Shown here: piece by piece, positions 6,150 to 14,153 of the stretch
Position numbering within the stretch: position 1 is the stretch's first letter
How the letters are laid out: each line of letters begins with the position of its first letter
Source of the DNA: Pseudomonas simiae
GTDB taxonomy: Bacteria > Pseudomonadota > Gammaproteobacteria > Pseudomonadales > Pseudomonadaceae
DNA length: 64,000 bases
Direction of reading: 5' to 3'
Assembly (NCBI RefSeq): GCF_900111895.1
Contig: NZ_FOKB01000001.1
Span: 687,177-751,176 of the forward strand
Translations under genes and position numbers: made by a program
Notes under the pieces: generated by a model
What the model saw: only the letters and a program-made list of their open reading frames with translations
What the model was told of the DNA's origin: nothing
The model's database searches: none

Positions 6150-8243
6150 TCAAGCCGCTTGCGATCGGCGTTGTTCCGTTCGCCATGGGTCGTTGGCCCG
6201 TGCCAGCGCTGCCATCGGCGGCGGGCTGACGCTGTTGCCGCACATGTGCACCTGCTGAGTCTTGGTGAACGGTTTGCCGTCGGCGCCGTGGCTGATGATG
6301 TAGTCCGCCGGGAAGCCCTGTGCCTTGTACAGTTCCGACGGCTTCAGCATCCGCAGGCAGATGTCGACGATCACGTAGGGCGTGCCCTTGACCATCACGG
6401 TGACCATCGCCAAGCGGTCCTTGGTGGTGATCGTCGGCGCCGGCGAGTCGCAAGCGCTGATGTTCTCCGTGCCGTAGTAGCTGATCAGGAACGCAGCAAC
6501 GCGGAGGGCGCCGGCTTCGTGTTCTGGCGAGAGCGTGAGCGATACCAGTGAGCTCTTGCCCCCGCCACCAGCAGTAATGGTTGGTGCTGGATGATCCAGG
6601 CCCTGGCCCACGCTGCCGCCGAATGCCCGCTCCATGAAAGCGCTGACCAGCCCGTGGTGCTGGCCGCTGGCGCTTACGGTGTGTAGCGGGTCGTTCACGT
6701 CCCGTGCATCGCAGTTGCCGCGCAGGTGCACCAGGTTCGCCGCCACTAGTTGCTGCTGGCTGCCGGTGTTTGTGACCGTGGTCATCGGGTCTTCGATGCT
6801 CTTGGCGTCGGTGGTGTTGAAGCCGCCATTCATCTGGGCCATGAACACCGTGGAGATGCCCATAGCGTGAGCGGCACCGGCCGGGCGCTGATAGTTACCG
6901 CCGCTGGTGATGGTCGGCAGAGGCTCGTCCAGCGCCTTGCCCGCATCGTTGAATCGGAACTTCACCAGGTGCGCGGCTGCGAGAGCGTGCTTCACGCCGC
7001 CAGCGACCACGGTGCCCAGTGGTTGATCCAGACCAGGCACTCGCGGCACCTGGCCAGGCCGCTCGCCGTACCCCGACTGAATCAGTGTGGGGCTGATCAG
7101 CGTCAGCTCGCCGCGATTGGCGCAGGTCACCGTCGGCAACGGGTCGAGCGGGTCGTTGATTCGGTCGCTGCCCTGGTGCGTGGCCGGCGCGATGATTGGG
7201 CTGACCACCGAGAAGGCGCCGCCCTTCGGGTAGGAAGTGACGGTGCGCAGCGGCTCATCGGCCGACTGCACCGTTTCCCCTGACCAGTTGGCGATCGGCA
7301 CGATAAATGGCGCCGCGCTGTCGATGACGAACTTCTTCATACCCTTGGCAACTCGGCGCAGGGTGGCCGGGGCCAGGTCTTTCTTGCGGCCGAAGATGCT
7401 TTTGCCCAGGTCGCTGAAGTCGATGCAGTCAGCAGCCGTTTTCCACTTCTGCTGGCCCTTGGTGGGGTTCTTGGCGTGGGTCGGCTTCGGCCAAACGATT
7501 GGCTGGCCGTCGCACCGGGCGATCATGAACAGGCGTTCCCGGCTGGTCGGCGCGCCGAAGTCGCAAGCCTTGATGACTTTCCACTCAACCACGTAGCCCA
7601 TGCCTTCCAGCAGGGCCACGAATCGGCGCCAGGTCCGGCCGCGCTGCTTGGGGTCCGGCACCAGAAATTGATTGGAGACGGGAACCTGTTCTCCGGGAGA
7701 CGCAATTCGATTAGTGGTTTTTCCTTTCTTCGTCGGATGGGGAACCTTATCCAACGTTACGACGCGGCCGGTGGCCTTGTCACGCTTGGCGATCAATCGG
7801 CCCCATTGAAGAATCTGCTTCACGTTTTCTAGGCTGATCACTCGCGGACGCTTCATGCCTGCCCACTTGATGCCGATCCATGAAAGGTTTCGGATCTCGC
7901 GCTTGCGCGGCTGGCCGCCAGCGGCCTGGCTATGATGTGTGCAGTCAGGCGACATATGGAACCAGCCACAAGCCTTGCCACCGCACTCGGTGTCCGGATC
8001 ACCGTCGAACACGTCAGTGGTGAAGTGTCTGGCGCTTGGATGATTCACGGTGTGCATGCTGATCGCTTGCGGACTGTGGTTCTTCGCCACGTTTACCGTG
8101 CGGCCCAGGCCCATTTCCAACCCGGTACCGGCGCCGCCACCACCACAGAAGAAGTCGACAACGATCTCATCGTCCTGAGGGGTGAAGCCGAGTCCGTATT
8201 GGGTTTTGAAATCGAAGGGGTGTTTCTTCTGTTGTGCGGACAT
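6150..8243 (-). CDS. C5-cytosine DNA methyltransferase with eight internal repeats
   Basis: This 697-residue enzyme should methylate cytosine at carbon 5. Motif I is DFFCGGGGAGTG (30-41), the catalytic Cys101 lies in SPDCTHHS instead of the usual PPC, motif VI is LENV (138-141), motif VIII SRERLFMIA (234-242) and motif X GNSVSPPP (669-676). Between motifs VIII and X are eight degenerate repeats of the form DxPLxTVTxGG, about 32-49 residues apart (near 329, 367, 406, 439, 485, 518, 550 and 599). Typical enzymes are 300-450 residues, so this target-recognition region is much expanded. Host DNA mimicry or anti-restriction is the likely use. The start follows hairpin-RBS leader copy 5. Confidence 0.9.
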   Translation of the reverse strand: MSAQQKKHPFDFKTQYGLGFTPQDDEIVVDFFCGGGGAGTGLEMGLGRTVNVAKNHSPQAISMHTVNHPSARHFTTDVFDGDPDTECGGKACGWFHMSPDCTHHSQAAGGQPRKREIRNLSWIGIKWAGMKRPRVISLENVKQILQWGRLIAKRDKATGRVVTLDKVPHPTKKGKTTNRIASPGEQVPVSNQFLVPDPKQRGRTWRRFVALLEGMGYVVEWKVIKACDFGAPTSRERLFMIARCDGQPIVWPKPTHAKNPTKGQQKWKTAADCIDFSDLGKSIFGRKKDLAPATLRRVAKGMKKFVIDSAAPFIVPIANWSGETVQSADEPLRTVTSYPKGGAFSVVSPIIAPATHQGSDRINDPLDPLPTVTCANRGELTLISPTLIQSGYGERPGQVPRVPGLDQPLGTVVAGGVKHALAAAHLVKFRFNDAGKALDEPLPTITSGGNYQRPAGAAHAMGISTVFMAQMNGGFNTTDAKSIEDPMTTVTNTGSQQQLVAANLVHLRGNCDARDVNDPLHTVSASGQHHGLVSAFMERAFGGSVGQGLDHPAPTITAGGGGKSSLVSLTLSPEHEAGALRVAAFLISYYGTENISACDSPAPTITTKDRLAMVTVMVKGTPYVIVDICLRMLKPSELYKAQGFPADYIISHGADGKPFTKTQQVHMCGNSVSPPPMAALARANDPWRTEQRRSQAA

Positions 8244-8265
8244 AGGGGATCCTCGCCGGCTGGCG
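8241..8265 (-). promoter_or_regulatory. Hairpin-RBS leader, copy 5
   Basis: CGCC-AGCC-GGCG forms a short hairpin directly before AGGATCCCCT and ATG of the cytosine methyltransferase gene. It is the weakest stem of the set. Confidence 0.5.
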
Positions 8266-8332
8266 TGATTCGTTGATATGGGGTATTACGGGTGACCGGC
8301 ATGGAGCCGGATGAGTGAATTAGGAGCAGGTA

Positions 8333-8890
8333 ATGGATGGGTGGTGGTGGAACGCACTATCGGCTGTAGGAACTCTTGCGGCAGTGGTAGTTGCGCTGTG
8401 GTTTTCCGTTCAGTCTGTCAGGTCAAATGGAAGGTCAGAAAAGGATCGCTCAGAATTGGCTGCTGCGAAGATGCTCAGCCCGCTTATGACGTTAGAGCGT
8501 AAAGCGGCTGCCCTATACGCGCACTTCAGTTTCGAAGGAGAAGACTTCGTCGATCAGCATCCGAATGTTCTGCTGGAAATTCAGATGCTTGAGGTCATGG
8601 CGAGGTCTATTTCAGTAGAAGATCTGTACCCGCTACTTCATCTCGAAGGTCACGCTGCAAAGAGGTCCGCAAGGGCTTTGGGGTTGATTCAGACTTTCTC
8701 CGACGATGCAGTCGCCATACTTCTGCATCCCTCCTGGGACCCTTCAAGAGGGCGTAAAATTATGCACAAAAGGTGGGCTGGAATGCTGGCCGAAGTCAAC
8801 GATCATCTCTCGATTGCTGTTACGGTTTGCGCAGCGGCAGCTTCGACCGGAGCACCTAGACCTATGGCCGAAGAAACACGTAGCCCTTAA
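8333..8890 (+). CDS. Membrane-anchored hypothetical protein
   Basis: The 185-residue protein has a single N-terminal membrane span (about residues 7-28, ending ALWFSVQS) and a helical cytoplasmic domain. Its ATG follows TAGGAGCAGGTA. The span pattern resembles that of the protein at 36342-37085, another isolated gene in this prophage. Single-span proteins of this sort carried as extra genes can act in superinfection exclusion, but here that is speculation. Confidence 0.65.
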   Translation: MDGWWWNALSAVGTLAAVVVALWFSVQSVRSNGRSEKDRSELAAAKMLSPLMTLERKAAALYAHFSFEGEDFVDQHPNVLLEIQMLEVMARSISVEDLYPLLHLEGHAAKRSARALGLIQTFSDDAVAILLHPSWDPSRGRKIMHKRWAGMLAEVNDHLSIAVTVCAAAASTGAPRPMAEETRSP

Positions 8891-8904
8891 TGCTTACGCC
8901 CCCG

Positions 8905-9216
8905 TTATGCTTCTTCGGCGTCGAGTCTTGATGCTTGGCGCTGGCCGATGGCGTAGAGTTCTGCCGCCACATTTTCGTTAACGACGATTTTGTGGCGCGA
9001 ACGAAGCGCCTCCCGTGCGCCATCGCGGCCGAGTGAGTGGACGTAGCGCAGGGTTCCGGCCATTACCGATGCTTGCTCAGTGTCTTCAGTCCATTCCATC
9101 AGGTCGGCGAGCATCTGCTTTTCGCCAGCCCGAACCCGGTGCCGAAGCTCTTCCTCGCCAAGCTCCTTCCGTTTCGCCGCGCTTTTTGCAGATCGCGCTT
9201 TCTGATCCATGGCCAT
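8905..9216 (-). CDS. Hypothetical phage protein (103 aa)
   Basis: A basic N-terminal helix (residues 1-25, many Lys and Arg) is followed by an acidic helical region. GAGGTAGGCC precedes the first ATG; a second ATG lies two codons later. It belongs to the left operon upstream of the cytosine methyltransferase. Family not recognised. Confidence 0.65.
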   Translation of the reverse strand: MAMDQKARSAKSAAKRKELGEEELRHRVRAGEKQMLADLMEWTEDTEQASVMAGTLRYVHSLGRDGAREALRSRHKIVVNENVAAELYAIGQRQASRLDAEEA

Positions 9217-9285
9217 GGCCTACCTCTTCTATTCCGCTGGCCGGCAGTGCAGGCCAGGTTTGACGTTTGCGTTGCTGGGTACGGG

Positions 9286-9756
9286 CTACGCGGCGCATGA
9301 ATCGACCTTCACCTGGCGCCAGGCGCCGACCGCTTCGAAGATTTGCGCCGCATGGGCTTCGTCCAGCGAGATCGCTTCAGGGATTGCAATCCAACCCGAG
9401 GCCACCATCTGGCTTTGGTTTGCCTCGTCGCGCAGCTTCTTGTAGCAATGCTCGATCACGTCTTCCAGGTGGTCGGAGAGGTAAACGCCATCGGGCGCTA
9501 CCTCCACTGACTTGCTGTAGCGGTCGCCGCGGGCGTCGATGCAGAGGGCGCTGAGGTAGATCGTCCACCGATGGGGAATGCCGCAGACAGCCTGGCCGAT
9601 CTTCCCCGGCGCGATGTTCTTCAGCGACTTGTAGTTGATCATCCCCTGGCGGCCGCTGGGGTCGATATTGACCACTGCGACGTGGTTGGCGGCCAGCAGC
9701 GACCGGCATGACCGGTCAATGCGGGCTTTTAGGTTGTGGGGTTTGCGCTTGCTCAT
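9286..9756 (-). CDS. Hypothetical phage protein (156 aa)
   Basis: The protein begins with a basic patch (MSKRKPHNLKARIDRSCRSL) and contains a mixed alpha/beta core with IYLSALCIDARGDRY near the middle. Its ATG overlaps the stop of the upstream gene (ATGA), so translation is coupled to the recombination genes. That linkage suggests a helper of early DNA metabolism; no motif proves it. Confidence 0.7.
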   Translation of the reverse strand: MSKRKPHNLKARIDRSCRSLLAANHVAVVNIDPSGRQGMINYKSLKNIAPGKIGQAVCGIPHRWTIYLSALCIDARGDRYSKSVEVAPDGVYLSDHLEDVIEHCYKKLRDEANQSQMVASGWIAIPEAISLDEAHAAQIFEAVGAWRQVKVDSCAA

Positions 9757-9995
9757 AATGCCTCCGCGAGTTTGCGCAGCGCTTCACGCTCGGCCCGGGT
9801 GATGGGCGGCTTGCGGCGCTTGAGGATGGTTGTCGGATTGATGAATTCCGAACGCTTCGCCGGCGCTGGATTGATCGCCGGGCTATCGCCGATGGTGAGC
9901 TTGCCGCCGTCGGCCAGGTGCCGACGGACCTGACTGGAAAGCTCCACCGCTTTCTCACGCCGGAACTCGATATCTGATCGGAGGTTGCTGATCAT
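9753..9995 (-). CDS. Small basic hypothetical protein (80 aa)
   Basis: This short helical protein carries a basic patch near the C-terminus (LKRRKPPITRAEREALRKL). It overlaps both neighbours by 4 bases (ATGA), forming a tightly coupled block Bet - exonuclease - this gene - next gene. The coupling suggests a role near recombination, but no family was recognised. Confidence 0.7.
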   Translation of the reverse strand: MISNLRSDIEFRREKAVELSSQVRRHLADGGKLTIGDSPAINPAPAKRSEFINPTTILKRRKPPITRAEREALRKLAEAL

Positions 9996-11617
9996 GCTGC
10001 CGCCTTGGCCAGCGTCACCCCGGCCATGCTGAAGGTTGATCCCTGCGCCGCGACCATCGCGTCTAGCGCTTCCCAGTTGACCAAGAGGACGGTGATCGGC
10101 GCCTGACCATATGCCACGGCTTTCACCAGGGCCTCGAAGTCTGTCACGTTGGCCTGCAGCGCTACCTGCTCCACGGTGTGGCTCGCCGCAGGCTTTGTGG
10201 CCTGGCCGACGGGTGCCGCCTGTACCGGAGCGGTGCGGACAGGCTCTGGTGTCGCCACCTTCTCCACGACCGGCTCTGGCTTGATAGCTGCCAGTCGCTG
10301 GGCTTCCTGCTCTTCGGCGATGCGCTTCGCGTCGGCCTTTGCCTGCTCCGCCTTCTGGTGTTCGGAGATTCGGAATTTGATCAGCGTCACCAGATCATCG
10401 TTGGCCTTGGTGACCAGCTGCTGCACGTCGCTGAACAGGAAGGCATGATCAACGGCGAGCTCTGCCAGACTGGTCAGGTTCAAGCGGATGCTGTCAGCGG
10501 CCTGACTTGCATCGATCTTCGCCCGGGCCAGTTCGGTATCGACTGCGTCCTGGAGGCTGGCGATGGTGCGCTTGTTCTTCATGGCGCCGGCGAAGTCCGA
10601 AACGACATGAGGCAGAGTGACGTTGCCCAGCGTTTTGTTGATTCCGGCGATGTGATCCGCCAGCGCCAGTTCGGCTTTTTGCTTGATGTTGGTCTTCACC
10701 AGCAGCTCTTGGGCCTTCACAAGTTTGTCGACTTTCAGGCGCGTCTCGCGGGCATGGGCACTGATGCGATCCAACGACGAAAACAGTTCGTCGATGCTCT
10801 GGGTCTGCGACAGGGCCTGCTTCTTGGCGACGGCGACAGCCTCTTCAACATCGCCGCACCACTTGACTGCTTTCTTCGCGTCGGCGAAGTCCTGGTCGGT
10901 AGAGAGTGTGGTTTTCACCGAGTCGATGACAGCCAGCGCCGAGTCTTCAAACACTTTCAGGTTGCTGGCGGTGACCATGCCGGTCAGCTCGATGCGCAGG
11001 GCTGGCAGCTCGTCGGGTGCCTTGCCGACGACGATTGAAGGCGCGTCGGCCAGCTCGAAGTTGACCAGGTCTGCCTCGAACTGTTTCCAGCCTTCAATCA
11101 ACTGGGCTGCGCGCCCGGCGACTGGCCGGTACTCCATGTGCACGAAGTTCTCCGGCGTGCCGTCCGAGCAAACAAAGATGACCCGCTCAGCGCCGCTCAC
11201 GAGCAGTTGCTGCTCAAGCTGCCAGTAGTAGTGCGGAGCCAGGTCGCCAGCTTTCACCTGGGCCACGACCGACTCATTCCACAGTTTGTGCTCGAACAGT
11301 GTCTCGCCGAGCATCGTGGCGCCGTCCATGGAGGCCAGCAGGTTGCCCTCGGTCGCAACGATCGGATAAAGCTCTTCGCCGATCAACGCCTCAGTCAGTG
11401 GGCGGGCCAGGGCTTCAGTGGCGTGGCCTTTGTCGAAGATAAACTGCTGAGAAGGCGTGACGTCCGGCGTGATGCCGGTCTTTTTGGCCGCCAGCAGATC
11501 GGTGCGGGTCTGGTACTTCGAGACGCCCATCATTGCTGGTGCTTCTGAAGCGGTGCGGTACTGAGCGCGGAGGGCAAGCCACTCGGCGGAGCCCTGAGCT
11601 ACGTTGTGAATTTTCAT
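9992..11617 (-). CDS. YqaJ-type phage exonuclease with long C-terminal helical domain
   Basis: The N-terminal 190 residues look like a YqaJ/lambda-exonuclease fold: RTASEAPAMMGVS near residue 22, an Asp in LLASMDGATMLGE near residue 95 and the catalytic E-x-K in FEHKLW shortly after. Such enzymes resect DNA 5' to 3' so that Bet can anneal strands. Residues 200-450 form a long helical region resembling DUF1351-type extensions, and the tail from 430 is rich in Ala, Pro and Val. At 541 residues it is roughly twice lambda Exo (226). It overlaps bet by 4 bases. Confidence 0.85.
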   Translation of the reverse strand: MKIHNVAQGSAEWLALRAQYRTASEAPAMMGVSKYQTRTDLLAAKKTGITPDVTPSQQFIFDKGHATEALARPLTEALIGEELYPIVATEGNLLASMDGATMLGETLFEHKLWNESVVAQVKAGDLAPHYYWQLEQQLLVSGAERVIFVCSDGTPENFVHMEYRPVAGRAAQLIEGWKQFEADLVNFELADAPSIVVGKAPDELPALRIELTGMVTASNLKVFEDSALAVIDSVKTTLSTDQDFADAKKAVKWCGDVEEAVAVAKKQALSQTQSIDELFSSLDRISAHARETRLKVDKLVKAQELLVKTNIKQKAELALADHIAGINKTLGNVTLPHVVSDFAGAMKNKRTIASLQDAVDTELARAKIDASQAADSIRLNLTSLAELAVDHAFLFSDVQQLVTKANDDLVTLIKFRISEHQKAEQAKADAKRIAEEQEAQRLAAIKPEPVVEKVATPEPVRTAPVQAAPVGQATKPAASHTVEQVALQANVTDFEALVKAVAYGQAPITVLLVNWEALDAMVAAQGSTFSMAGVTLAKAAA

Positions 11618-12432
11618 ACTGCGTCTCCATCGAGAGCTTTGAGGTTCGTGATTTTTTCAATCTGCGCCGGGCTCAGCGTGTACTTGCTGCTGATGGTCGC
11701 AATGAGGTGTTCAGGGCTGGTGCGGTTCGAGTCGATCAATGGCTGCCACTTCACGATGTTCTCGGTCAGTAGGTCGTCGGAGTAGGCGGGCAGCGCTTCC
11801 GGTTCAGACTGGGCTTGCTGTCGTGGGCTGACATCGCGCGCCGGTTCCTCGAATGCCTTTCCCTCCATCTCATCCGCCGTTGGCGCCGATCCAACTTCAG
11901 GGAATGCTTTACGCAGGGCCTGCGCCTCGGCGCATTTGGCGAGCTGGGCAAATGCTCGACGCTTCCACATGGCGTTGGGCGCCGCAGTGTCCTTGCTGGC
12001 TGTTGCGTAGTTTTCGATCCAGCGCTCGTTGGCTGTGTATTCGGCCACCATGCCGTTGCTCATCTGCCGCTTGACGGTCACGCGGCACCATTCGGGATAC
12101 GTGACTTCTACGCCGCTCAGCTTCGCCGTTACTGGAGGGCCATACTCAGGCTCGCTGATTCCGGCGTACTGGCCGGTGCGTGCCGCTTGGATGCGGTACA
12201 GGCCGATGCCAGGCATCACTGTGTCCTGCATCTTTTTCGTCTTCGAGTTCCAGATCGGGACGATGTGCACCGGCTTCAACATTGGGTCCAGGTGGGCCGC
12301 CTGGCAGTAAGCCAACACCATCACTACAGAGTTCTTTTCTGCGCCGGGATAGAGGCTGCTGCTCAGCACTTCAACGAGCGCGGCCTCCGACATCGCAGGC
12401 GTGTTGTCGTCCTGCTTCATTACTGCGGACAT
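11614..12432 (-). CDS. bet: Single-strand annealing protein, Bet/RecT family
   Basis: This 272-residue protein matches the Bet pattern: an N-terminal LDPMLKPVHIVPIW segment (residues 43-56), VMPGIGLYRIQAARTGQYAG, and a central WKRRAFAQLAKCAEAQALRKAFPE helix pair. It would bind single strands made by the neighbouring exonuclease and anneal them. The C-terminal 60 residues are more acidic and variable. An open frame extends 32 codons upstream, but the hairpin-RBS leader at 12430-12460 points to 12432 as the start. Confidence 0.9.
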   Translation of the reverse strand: MSAVMKQDDNTPAMSEAALVEVLSSSLYPGAEKNSVVMVLAYCQAAHLDPMLKPVHIVPIWNSKTKKMQDTVMPGIGLYRIQAARTGQYAGISEPEYGPPVTAKLSGVEVTYPEWCRVTVKRQMSNGMVAEYTANERWIENYATASKDTAAPNAMWKRRAFAQLAKCAEAQALRKAFPEVGSAPTADEMEGKAFEEPARDVSPRQQAQSEPEALPAYSDDLLTENIVKWQPLIDSNRTSPEHLIATISSKYTLSPAQIEKITNLKALDGDAV

Positions 12433-12460
12433 GGGGATTCCTTGCCGCGATGCTCGCAGC
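12430..12460 (-). promoter_or_regulatory. Hairpin-RBS leader, copy 6
   Basis: GCTGCG-AGCAT-CGCGGC forms a stem (one G-T pair) followed at once by AAGGAATCCCC and the bet ATG. Confidence 0.6.
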
Positions 12461-12486
12461 GATGAAAGGGGTAGGGGAAATATGAG

Positions 12487-12516
12487 TTGATAAACGTTCT
12501 TATTCGTATTTAAGAT
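12487..12516 (+). promoter_or_regulatory. Putative sigma70 promoter for the bL36-like gene
   Basis: TTGATA at 12487-12492 and TAAGAT at 12511-12516 are separated by 18 bases. The promoter faces the bL36-like gene, whose ATG is 40 bases downstream. Confidence 0.5.
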
Positions 12517-12531
12517 ACGTAATAACATATC
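12514..12531 (+). promoter_or_regulatory. Imperfect 18-bp dyad overlapping the -10 (possible Zur-like operator)
   Basis: GATACGTAATAACATATC matches its own reverse complement at 14 of 18 positions and overlaps the candidate -10 box. AT-rich dyads of this layout are seen at Zur sites, and zinc-free bL36 paralogs are Zur-regulated in several bacteria. The resemblance is loose and the assignment is an inference. Confidence 0.3.
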
Positions 12532-12555
12532 GACTCAATGCAAGGAGCCTCACCT

Positions 12556-12717
12556 ATGAAAGTGCTGTCCTCACTCAAAGAAGCTAAAAACCGTCATCGC
12601 GACTGCCAGATCGTGAAGCGCCGGGGCCGGATCTACGTGATCTGCAAATCCAATCCTAAATTCAAAGCGCGGCAGGGCAGTGCGAAGAACAAGAACAAGA
12701 ACAAAGGGAAAGGTTGA
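12556..12717 (+). CDS. rpmJ: Phage-borne ribosomal protein bL36, zinc-free (type B) form
   Basis: The 53-residue product starts [18 protein letters not shown] and continues with [21 protein letters not shown], which is the type B bL36 signature. Zinc-binding bL36 has a C-C-C-H site; here only Cys17 and Cys30 remain, so zinc binding should be lost. About 13 extra Lys/Asn/Gly residues extend the C-terminus past the usual 40-41. AAGGAG lies 10 bases before the ATG. It reads against the left operon from its own promoter and stops exactly where the next leftward gene stops. It may swap into host 50S subunits under zinc shortage or during infection. Confidence 0.9.
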   Translation: MKVLSSLKEAKNRHRDCQIVKRRGRIYVICKSNPKFKARQGSAKNKNKNKGKG

Positions 12718-12909
12718 TCATCTCTGCTGCTCAACCCTATAGCGCAGGACCTGGAGGACGCGACCGCCGTAACCAGGTTCTGCATATTGCTCAATTGGTG
12801 CACCGTAGAAGCCGCGGCGCTCTGCCAGGCTGTACGCCTCGCGTAGGTTGTGAGCGCTGATATCCTCAAGCTGCTCGTCGATCAGTGATTGGACTGGTGC
12901 AGTAGTCAT
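12718..12909 (-). CDS. Small hypothetical phage protein (63 aa)
   Basis: AAGGAGAAGGCC precedes the ATG. The protein has an acidic helix (QSLIDEQLEDISAHNLREAY) and a Gly/Tyr-rich second half (GFYGAPIEQYAEPGYGG). It lies at the head of the bet operon block. No family recognised. Its stop abuts that of the bL36-like gene. Confidence 0.65.
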   Translation of the reverse strand: MTTAPVQSLIDEQLEDISAHNLREAYSLAERRGFYGAPIEQYAEPGYGGRVLQVLRYRVEQQR

Positions 12910-13116
12910 GGCCTTCTCCTTGTATATGCGCCGCTGATTCTGATGTGCCCGCGAATGGTTTTTTCGACGAGTGACGTGTCTAGATCAATGGTTCTAAGGA
13001 CATTAGGGGTTGTCACCTCAGAATTTGGTGTTTACTCTGAAAATGTTCGAATTGTTACGAATAATTTCGGAGGCGCCTGTTTGTGAGGCGCGATACTTCA
13101 GGACGAGGAACGAAAC

Positions 13117-13275
13117 ATGTTTTCACACGAAGGTCCCGCAATAGAGCTGATGGTGTTGGTTTTTTGCCTGGCTGGGCTGCTTCTGGTTGCTTGGTTAATT
13201 CACCATCTGTACGAGCGTAAAAATGGGAAAGGCGTTAAAAAACAACAAAATCGTAACGCAGGTCGTTCAACTTAG
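13117..13275 (+). CDS. Small single-span membrane protein (52 aa)
   Basis: ATG at 13117 follows GAGGAACGAAAC. Residues 9-30 form one hydrophobic span (ELMVLVFCLAGLLLVAWLI), followed by a strongly basic tail (HHLYERKNGKGVKKQQNR) that should stay in the cytoplasm. It reads against the operon and overlaps the end of the next leftward gene by 9 bases. It could be an exclusion or lysis-related peptide; nothing decides this. Confidence 0.6.
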   Translation: MFSHEGPAIELMVLVFCLAGLLLVAWLIHHLYERKNGKGVKKQQNRNAGRST

Positions 13276-13482
13276 GATCGTTGCAGTTCTATCCATTTGA
13301 GCCAGCCGCTTCCGGCTGGCTTTCAGTAACCAAGCGCTGTAGTGGTGAAATTCATCCGCTGTGAAGGTGCCGCTGGTGAAGTGACACACTATTAGTTCTT
13401 CAACCAGTGCCTCTGCAAAAACTGTGGAGTCGGGATGATCCAAGGCGAGCAGGGCGGTCGAAACTTCGACGTGCGGGCTCAT
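13267..13482 (-). CDS. Small hypothetical protein (71 aa)
   Basis: A helical acidic protein whose ATG overlaps the stop of the upstream gene by 4 bases (ATGA), indicating translational coupling. It has a central segment IVCHFTSGTFTADEFHHYS with several histidines. Family not recognised. Confidence 0.65.
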   Translation of the reverse strand: MSPHVEVSTALLALDHPDSTVFAEALVEELIVCHFTSGTFTADEFHHYSAWLLKASRKRLAQMDRTATILS

Positions 13483-13916
13483 AACTCGTCATCCACATCG
13501 TCTTCTGCCTCTTCCCGTTCCGCTGCTACAGCGTCTTCGGCGTATGGCCTGAGCAGCGCGATAGCGATCTTCTCGACCGCCTCAATGGGGCGCTGCTGGC
13601 CCAGCAAGTCGGCGGCGTGGGACCGGGCGTCACCCTGGCTGCCGAGCATGGCCGACAGCAGCAGCCGGGCAAATGAATCGCGCTGATCCAGGCCGTCGAT
13701 CTGGCGCTGGTTCAGGTGGCCTTGCAGCACCGTGCAGAACCGGTCGAACGTCACCACCTGCGGCTGGCCGTAGCGGCGCTTCCACTTGATGTCCATGCCG
13801 CACACTAACTGTTCCGCCGAGTGTTCCAGCCACTCCTGCTCCGCGCTCGCCTCGCTGACCTCTGGAGGCAACTGAGCGTCGTAACGCTCCTGGCATATCT
13901 TCAATGCTGCGTTCAT
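13479..13916 (-). CDS. Hypothetical phage protein (145 aa)
   Basis: The protein is helical with a very acidic C-terminus (EREEAEDDVDDEL). CTGGAGGCAAAC precedes the ATG. It is coupled to the downstream 71-residue gene. Such acidic tails often make contacts with DNA-binding partners or mimic DNA, but no family was recognised. Confidence 0.7.
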   Translation of the reverse strand: MNAALKICQERYDAQLPPEVSEASAEQEWLEHSAEQLVCGMDIKWKRRYGQPQVVTFDRFCTVLQGHLNQRQIDGLDQRDSFARLLLSAMLGSQGDARSHAADLLGQQRPIEAVEKIAIALLRPYAEDAVAAEREEAEDDVDDEL

Positions 13917-13934
13917 GTTTGCCTCCAGGGGTCG

Positions 13935-14132
13935 TTATTCGGTGGGGATCGGCTTGAAAAGCTCAATCTCGTCGATTGGGTAGGCGCCGTTTTGCTCGCC
14001 GTAAAACCAGCGCTTGCGGTCGTTCGGCCTGGTGACCTCGACGCAAGGTTGCTCAACGCCATCCAAAATCATCAGGTATGAGGCGCCCGGCTTGGCGTCT
14101 GGCAGATCCTCAACCTTGATCCAATCGCTCAT
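13935..14132 (-). CDS. Small hypothetical phage protein (65 aa)
   Basis: TGGAGGTCGCC precedes the ATG. The sequence predicts a small beta-rich fold (SYLMILDGVEQPCVEVTRP, KRWFYGEQNGAYPIDEIELFKPI). It lies in the leftward operon with its own ribosome site. Family not recognised. Confidence 0.7.
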   Translation of the reverse strand: MSDWIKVEDLPDAKPGASYLMILDGVEQPCVEVTRPNDRKRWFYGEQNGAYPIDEIELFKPIPTE

Positions 14133-14153
14133 GGCGACCTCCAGTGTTTGGGG

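Noticed and set aside
12889..13086. Rightward 65-codon frame before the small membrane gene
   Set aside because: No ribosome site, mixed composition, overlaps the start of a better supported leftward gene.
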